Assembly (NCBI GenBank): GCA_009192285.1
Contig: CM018604.1
Span: 1,054,001-1,118,000 of the forward strand
Length of the DNA: 64,000 nucleotides
Direction: 5' to 3'
From: Morchella semilibera
Lineage: Eukaryota > Ascomycota > Pezizomycetes > Pezizales > Morchellaceae
The position numbers were made by a program, and so were the translations under genes. The notes beneath the pieces were generated by a model. That model did no database searches, was not told the DNA's origin, and saw nothing but the letters and a program-made list of their open reading frames with translations. This document shows positions 57,464 to 64,000 of the stretch, piece by piece (the stretch's first letter is position 1; every line of letters starts with the position of its first letter).

Positions 57464-59125
57464 TATTATATTACTTCCATTTTATTATTAGTCTCTTTGA
57501 CCTATTACTCCATCTGATCCAGAATATGCTCGTAAGCCCTTTGAGCCAGGACCCTTATGCTTTGCACTATTATATAAGTACAAGTAACTCCGAATATATG
57601 TATAAATTATTTGAGTATGCCACCAACAACAATTAACCTTCGAGAACAGCGGGGTCAGATCTAGCCAAGACAAGTCAACTACTACTACGAGAACCTGGGG
57701 AAGCACTACCTACTCTATATCCATACACCGGAAGCAAACCCAACTCACGATCGTACCACTCATGGCATAAACCCGCCCTTGCATCATCATCACTTCTGGA
57801 CCTCAAAGTTGTAATACGGTATAAAAGTAAACCTAAACATTTCCCTCCAGCCCCCTCGATCGCCCTTCCTTGTTCTCACCAAGAACCCCCCCCCCCCCAC
57901 AAACCTCAATCAACCTCAACCACGCCACCCTGTCGCATCATACTTACTCACCCGACCCCGGGATCCGTTAAGCTGCGAGAATATATTGTTATCCCACCTC
58001 GCCGTTCTATCCTCCCGCCACCGTGGTTCTTCATTTATATATATGCTATGGAGAGATAAAGTAGGTATATAACCGTACCACTATATCCGATACTCACCAT
58101 GTCACTATCCGTTATCGCTGATAAGTAAAAAGAAAAGAGAAGAAAAACACCCCGCTTGTATTGTTTCCGAACAACTATGTAAATTTTCGGCTATCGGCAA
58201 GAAAGACACGCAGCTTTAACTGCTTACTGATATTAAATTACATGGCCCGCCAATTACCACGCCGAGTGAGAGTTCGTGATGAGACACCCATTAGGAACAT
58301 TACGTGTTGTTGTGTGGTGGTGTGGTGTGTGAGCTGCTAGATATCGAGAAACAAAAAAAACACCGTTATTGGCGCCGGCTCGTACCGCTGGTGTCCGTTT
58401 GAATGTCTCGGAGGGGAAAATCTCCGAGAAGTGAACCGCCGGTATGTAAAGAAAGTAGTGGTTTGTGAGTTGGTTGGTTGGTTGTGACGATGTGAGGTGA
58501 CTGGTTGGTTGTGTGCTTCAGCTCGGACAGAGACTCAGACAAGACAGAGAGGTACCCCCACCCCACCCATGTGTAGGTACCTACATCATGTAGGGAATAT
58601 GTATGGTGCCGTTTTAGCCACACAACCACAGAATTAACCCTCCTGTCGGAGGTTTGGAAACGAAATAACTGAGGCTGGGTAAGCTGCATACATATGTGGG
58701 GGTTTAGGCTAAATTAATCGCAAAATTAACCCTCCTCAAAGTTCTGGAATTAATACACCTTCGAGTTTAACCTCTTGGGGCCAAATAGAGAGGTACCTAT
58801 ATGTACCTATATGTACATATGTAGTTTATTTTACTTTGCTTCGGCTGATATTAATTTATAGCCCCGCAATTTAACGACTTTGTGCGGCGCGCGGGGAAAT
58901 ATAGATTAACGTATCAGTGCGGGGGGGGTAACGTTGAGGAAATGATTCCTAGAGCTTTAAATTTGTACCAGTTCGTAGCTTCGGGTCATAGTTTCGTCAT
59001 TGAACTGCGCTTTGAACACACATAATACTCCTAGGCCGACACTGATACTTTGATACTACGTACAGACTGCGCCGGACGAAGATTATTTCAACTTCCTAGG
59101 CTTCATATATAGATACACGCCCAAA

Positions 59126-60394
59126 ATGGTTCTCGCAAAGCCCGAAAACAAAAACGTCCGCGAACAATTCGACCTCACTGGGAAAGTGGCGGCCGTGACA
59201 GGTGGCACCAGAGGAATAGGCGTTGAAGTAGCTCGCGGCCTCGCTGAAGCCGGAGCATCGGTAAGTCCTGATATCTGCCCATTATCACTCACCAGCTACC
59301 AATTCAATCCCACACCGCCCCCATCATAATTCTGGTCATACTACCAACTCACCACTCATAGGTTGCCATAATCTACACATCTGCCAAAGATGCCGAGAGT
59401 ACCGCGTCCCAGATTTCGCAGGAAACCGGCGTCAAGGTAGTCGCCTACCAGTCCGACGTACGTGACCCCGCATCAATCGCTGCGACAATCAATAAGATCG
59501 CAGAGGAATTTGGCCGCCTCGACATTATGGTTGCAAACGCTGGTATCACGTCGCATATTGCAGCAATCGAACAGACACCGGAGTCCTTTTCAGAGGTTAT
59601 GAAGGTAAACCTTGATGGTGCTTTCTATACGGCGCAGGCGGCGGCAAAGATCTTCGAAAAGCAAGGCAGTGGAAATCTCATATTCACTGCTTCTGTCAGT
59701 GCACAGCTTGTCAATGTCCCACAAAAACAAGCGGCGGTATGTAGTAGTGCTTCTTTGTGATTTCTCTCTGCATGCATGCATGACTCCCCTACCATTACTG
59801 CTGCTATCAATGAAGTACTACTGGCACGACATGAGGCTAAAATCATAATTATAACATAAAAACAACAGTACAACGCAAGTAAAGCGGGCTTGGTGCAGAT
59901 GGCAAAATGTCTTGCGGTCGAGTGGGTTGATTTTGCAAGAGTCAATTGTGTCTCCCCCGGTTTCATCGCAACTGATAGTAAGTTCCTCTGCCGTGAAACT
60001 CATCGCGGGGTATAGCAGATATAATACTATTAGTCTCCATGATATTAACAAAAGATAAGTGATCTCAGAACTTCCCGAGGACTGGAAGAAGCTATGGCAT
60101 ACCATGGTTCCGGCGCAGAGATTCTGTGATCCCTATGAATTGAAAGGGGTGCGTAGGCTTTACCACCTCCACTGCACTCTCCATCACCATTAACCCGGGT
60201 TCCGGGAGAGCAAAGCTGACTTGTCCCTTTTCAACAAACAGGTGTATGTATTTCTTGCTAGTGATGCCTCGAGTTATATGACGGGTACGTGGGCCCGATC
60301 TCTTTTCGATTTTCCCCGAAAATTCCTTTGGCTTGCTCAACTATGGATTTTAGGCGCAAACCTGGTTGTTGACGGTGCTTACACCCTACCGTAA
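59126..60394 (+). CDS. Classical short-chain dehydrogenase/reductase
   Basis: Six predicted exons: 59126-59260, 59362-59736, 59869-59977, 60069-60148, 60242-60284 and 60354-60394, 260 residues, the usual length for classical SDRs. Motifs in order: cofactor loop TGGTRGIG near residue 26, the adenine-ring region with SDVRD, NAGIT, catalytic Ser in FTASVSA, YNASKAG (catalytic Tyr and Lys), the [12 protein letters not shown] substrate loop and the C-terminal [13 protein letters not shown]. The sequence looks closest to fungal polyol dehydrogenases and ketose reductases of the mannitol dehydrogenase/Sou1 type, which reduce ketoses with NADPH, but a specific substrate cannot be assigned. Tyr of YxxxK is the first codon of exon 3. 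No other metabolic gene is adjacent, so nothing suggests a biosynthetic cluster. Confidence 0.88.
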
Positions 60395-63074
60395 AGGTAG
60401 GTACTACTAACTCCTACTATTATTACTATGGTTACTACAACAGGCTGTCGCACTTCTGGCCGAGGGGGAAAAATGTCTTAGATAGAGCACATAGACTTGA
60501 AACCTGTAATTGATTAGAGGTAATTTTTGCTACTATTCAGCCATCCGGTCGGTTTCCTTGTCCTGCGTAACTACGAATATCGTTCTTAGGGATGGAAGGC
60601 CGGAACACCATCCTCGCCCCCATATGTTTGTAGTAGGAGGACGATCAAAAAAAAAAAGAAAAGCACCAACTAGTTATCTTCATTTTAATATGCCGGTTCG
60701 TGAGAAGGAGCCCAGCCAGCACAGTACATGATAATCCTGATATCATAGTTATTGACGATAAATAGCATAATAGCACTCCTTATATGCACATCAGCCGGTA
60801 TGAAGTTATGCCGTGGAAAGGCCCAAAGGGTGCCAGATGGCTTTTAAAACCTCTTTTTTATTTTTTGCTCAAGCCACCAGTCGGAGATCTACGACGTCAC
60901 AGTTAAAGATTTTCCCCCACTGCATGCGCCATGGCATCTTTAAACTCGCAAAATAGCTAGCTAGCGTCGGACATTTGCCTCACAATGTATAGCTTAATCC
61001 AAAAAACCTTGCCCCCTGCGATCATCGGGTATAAGCGAATCTTTCCTTTGCATCCTATTTGCTGAGTGAGGAGCAAAAAAAAAAGAGACAAGGTTTGGAT
61101 TTAGACTTTTGTCGAGTGCACGGGGAATGGGCGCCATTTGCAGGTGATACCCGGTGCCGTGAACGTATGTATGTACGTATACACGGCGTGGCCGACATAG
61201 AGTGCCTATAATAGTTTCCTATTCTTGCCTGTCAATTTCCATGCCTGACAGTACAGACTGCCAGCAAAGCAAAGCAGGATAGACAGGCAAAGAAAAGAAA
61301 GGAGGGTTGAAAACAAATCTCCTCGTACCTCGCGCCGAGGTATAACACCAGATTGTCTATCCTGGGCGGCCTGGCCACCTGCGTGCCTGCGAGCTTATGG
61401 AGGAGGAGGTTCGAACATTGTTTGTTGGCAATGACAAAGCTAGATATAATAATCATTGCCGTTATTATAATTAACGTTTCTGAGACAACCTCCCCCTCCC
61501 CCCCGGACAGCAAGGGCCGGGGAAAATTAATGATATGATATCTTCACTAGTACTCTTTCAGGTTCTAGATTTTTTAATCTATCTGCCAGAATCCTGGATT
61601 TCTATTTCCTTTCTTTCTTTCTAGCAAGATGTCAAAAACATGTAAACTGGAAAAAAAGACAGGGCAAGGCAAGGCATAGCTATAGAGTACGCACTTACAC
61701 TACATTGTGTTTGTACGGTATGCCTCTTTCGTATCGGACAGACAGGGTTTATCTGGTGTAGAGCGTGCCAGGGTTGGGTGATTAATGCCAATTGAAATTT
61801 CAGAATATAATATCCTATGCCTGCCCAGTCCCAAAACAAATTGTTATTAATTGCTTAAGAATTTGGAAGAATTAAGTTATGAGGGGAATTAAGTTATGGG
61901 GGAGAGTCTAGAGTAAATGATGTCGTTAATATTATCAGACGACCAGACACGACCGGCAAGACAAGGCGTACTCAGGCTTGTACTTACATATTAGTATGCT
62001 TATCTGTCTTGGAGTGGTATGAAGATCAGGGAAACTGCCCGCTGTTACGAACGAGCGAACGGTGAAGCAGCAGGAACAGCAGGAACAGCAGGAACGAGTG
62101 TAGTTGTTGTTCCAGGAGGCCCCAGTGGTTGTTTGTTGATCTGTTGTTGTGGCTGGATTGGGGAGTTGATTTACTCTACCGATGGACTAGGACAACCAGG
62201 TCCGTGTGGCTGCTGCTTGCTTGCCCCACTAAACCCTTTCCACAGGCTATATCCAGGCTACAGTAGACAAATACATACAATATGGACATGGCCGAGATGA
62301 AGGACGTGCGGGAAGCGAAGCTTAGAAGAACAGTACGTTTCACAAAGGAAATAGGTAACAATAAACAATAGCTACATGTACTCAATTGCAATGCAATAGT
62401 GCAGTTCCGAGTGCCGTCAAGTCAATCGGCTTCAACTGTCAGTCTGTCACTCCTACAGGGAACCCAAGGAATAGGAGAAGGAGAAGAAGAAGAAAAAAAA
62501 AGTATTAAACCATTCTTTTTCGGCATAAGCTTTTTCTAATGAGAAGCTCCTGCCACCACCCCCTGAAGACGGTTTATGTATGCTAACACAAGGACGCAAG
62601 TGGCAAGTTATGTGACCAGGGAGTGGGTATGTCTCGGGAGGTATTCCCAATCCAGCGCGGCACCCCTCGGGGTTCAACCTCAAACCATCCACTGACACCG
62701 AAGTCCCAAAGATCGAGGCACCGAGCTGATCGGCGGAGTTGTCCAAAACCATGCGTAAAGGAAAGCACGGAAGCATCAGGAAGGGGGGGGGGGGACGCGA
62801 ATCATTCAAGGCTCTCACTTAACTAGCTACTGCGCTTTATCATTCTTTATACAGCTTGTGTCCTTCGTGACTTTCGGTTCTTGGTTTCCTTGGTACTGTC
62901 TTTTCATTCCCCGGCGGTGGCTCTGAGTCTGATCTGATTGTTACCCAAGATCCTTTTTTACTATCCACCATCTACCGGCCTCTTTTGCTTTAATCTTCGT
63001 GCTCTCGCTCTTGCACACTCGAAGTTGTCTTTGCTTTGAAGCTTTGTTTTGTCCCACTCCGCGCAAAGCAGCCC
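60395..63074. other. Spacer between SDR and MFS genes
   Basis: Contains TACATGTA at 62373, a 9-bp AGCAGGAAC repeat (62066-62095) and a G11 run near 62788. The last 200 bases are TC-rich, fitting the transporter 5' UTR. Frames at 61.2-62.8 kb show no recognised domain. Confidence 0.5.
62066..62095. repeat. 9-bp tandem repeat (AGCAGGAAC)n
   Basis: A little over three copies. In one frame it reads as a Gly-Thr-Ala repeat in a 93-codon frame (62019-62300) without other support, so it is taken as a plain minisatellite. Confidence 0.7.
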
Positions 63075-64000
63075 ATGGACAGCGAGAAGATGGCAACCAA
63101 TGCTAGTTCATCATCAACAAGGTCTCCTTCAGAGCACAGTGAGCCTCATAGCGAAAATATTGTAGCAGAAAAGCTTGAGAAAGCTCCTGCTGTAGGCCCA
63201 TTGGACTGGGACGGCCCTAACGATCCTGACAACCCATGGAACTGGGCCTCAGGGAAAAGATGGTTTGGAACAATTGTGCCTGGATGCTTCTGCATGCTTG
63301 TGTATGTTCGTTCCTTCTCGTTTTTTTACTCGATACTGTAGAAACAACAAAAAGCTTTTGAATTCTCTGTTAACGTTGAATTTGCAAAACCTTAGAACAT
63401 TTGCGTCGTCAGTTTATGTTCCTGGCGTTTATGAGGTTGCTGCCAAGTTCAATGTTTCAATTACAGTGGCTCTATTGGGGATCTCGATGTATGTGGTGGG
63501 ACTTGGCTTGGGGTAAGTCTTTTTTTTTTTTTTTTTTTTTTTATAACCTATCGCTTCTGTTTTACCAAGAATCCAAGCACTAATCGGAGGGAATGCAGGC
63601 CGATGTTCAGTGCACCATTATCAGAGGTTAGCAGAAACAGCACTAGTGACCGTTATCGTTCTAAAAACTGATATATATGGCGTGCAGGTTTTCGGGGCGA
63701 AAAATGGTCTACTTTGTTAACTTACCATTTTTCTTGCTCTTCACGATGGGGGCAGGATTAGCTCAAAACATTGAGACATTGGTTATCTGTAGGATGTTTT
63801 CTGGTATTTTCGGAGGACCTGCGCTCGCGGTTTCAGCTGGATCATTTGTGGATGTATGGGAGTTGAAGAGCTCGGGGTTGGCGGTTTCTGTCCAGGCGAT
63901 TGCAACCTTCATGGGGCCTGCGTTGGGTAAGTTCTGCACCCCACCCTACCGAACCCCACACCCGTCAGTCGGCCTTGGCGAGACATGCAGGTGTTCAGAC
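63075..64000 (+). CDS. MFS transporter, DHA1 drug:H+ antiporter type (partial)
   Basis: Predicted exons: 63075-63301, 63396-63512, 63599-63626 (28-nt microexon), 63688-63926, then a GTAAGT donor and a likely next exon from 63991; the gene runs off the window. After a Ser/Glu-rich cytosolic N terminus comes LDWDGPNDPDNPWNW, the motif before helix 1 in fungal DHA1 transporters. Then follow TFASSVYVPGVYEVAAKF, LLGISMYVVGLGLGPMFSAPLSE and YFVNLPFFLLFTMGAGL..ICRMFSG (helices 2-4 with the intervening motif A). Relatives export drugs, polyamines or organic acids by proton antiport; the substrate is unknown. Odd point: at the motif-A loop the family sequence FGRKMVYF needs one base fewer than the sequence has around GGGG (63694-63697) or the following A5; as written the frame closes soon after. 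ATG 63075 was preferred to the upstream 63036 because it starts the hydrophilic leader. Confidence 0.8.

Larger units (their letters stand above)
56042..59125. other. Spacer between histidine kinase and SDR with two MITEs
   Basis: T-rich 3' flank of the kinase gene (56.07-56.14 kb), TACATGTA at 56912 and 56983, the MITEs at 57005-57096 and 57273-57463, a C run near 57889, GGTT repeats near 58472, and AGGTACCT near 58575 and 58791. A TATA-like ATATATAG lies about 18 bp before the SDR start. No recognisable gene. Confidence 0.5.

Noticed and set aside
59126-64000. A metabolic or secondary-metabolite gene cluster formed by the SDR and the MFS transporter
   Set aside because: The two genes are 2.7 kb apart with no backbone enzyme, regulator or other tailoring gene between them.
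1-64000. CRISPR array, retroelement or virus-like element
   Set aside because: No regularly spaced repeat of that kind, no reverse transcriptase, integrase, capsid or polymerase frame and no long terminal repeats were seen.

Overview
The window is nuclear DNA of a filamentous ascomycete (Pezizomycotina). Supporting signs: protein genes cut by many short introns (about 45-110 nt, GT..AG, often with a CTAAC or TACTAAC branch site), a hybrid histidine kinase, a fungal STAND/NLR protein, a DHA1-type MFS transporter and fungal CMK1, Mdm35 and Wdr8 homologues. Gene density is low (12 recognisable genes in 64 kb, with a first stretch of about 13 kb in which I recognise none). I lean towards an early-diverging class such as Pezizomycetes, but this is only a guess.

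Layout. 1-13.26 kb: no recognisable gene. 13.26-15.43 kb (+): WRAP73/Wdr8 WD-repeat protein. 15.43-19.96 kb: spacer with a long hairpin and a TA-flanked MITE. 19.97-21.56 kb (-): histidine acid phosphatase. 22.10-24.38 kb (-): LCAT-like alpha/beta hydrolase. 26.34-27.96 kb (-): Ca2+/calmodulin-dependent protein kinase. 28.99-29.96 kb (+): UBE2W-like ubiquitin-conjugating enzyme. 30.84-34.99 kb (-): STAND/NLR receptor (HeLo-like N terminus, NACHT, about 13 ankyrin repeats). 35.80-39.16 kb (+): valyl-tRNA synthetase with a mitochondrial-type presequence, divergent from the NLR. 40.30-40.72 kb (-): twin-CX9C Mdm35/TRIAP1 protein. 44.09-45.45 kb (-): FYVE zinc-finger protein. 49.47-50.04 kb (-): decayed kinase-like gene. 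51.62-56.04 kb (+): GAF hybrid histidine kinase. 57.0-57.5 kb: two MITEs. 59.13-60.39 kb (+): short-chain dehydrogenase. 63.08 kb to the edge (+): MFS transporter, cut by the window end.

The genes do not form a pathway or cluster; they look like ordinary dispersed housekeeping and signalling genes (spindle pole, phosphate and lipid metabolism, Ca2+ signalling, ubiquitin, non-self recognition, mitochondrial translation and lipid transfer, endosomes, two-component sensing, polyol redox, efflux). I rebuilt exon structures by hand from splice sites and family sequence; junctions are predictions without transcript support.

Most worth a second look: (i) a 51-nt, frame-preserving GC-AG intron that splits the phosphoacceptor Asp codon of the kinase receiver domain; (ii) the NLR, whose P-loop sits on a 25-nt microexon and whose ankyrin array is a near-uniform 99-bp tandem repeat; (iii) 18 copies of the palindrome TACATGTA, all outside coding exons, four of them in the NLR/ValRS divergent promoter; (iv) repeated microexons of 22-28 nt; (v) one-base homopolymer discrepancies in three conserved genes, which probably report on assembly quality; (vi) three unrelated TA-flanked MITEs and a near-perfect 31-bp hairpin.
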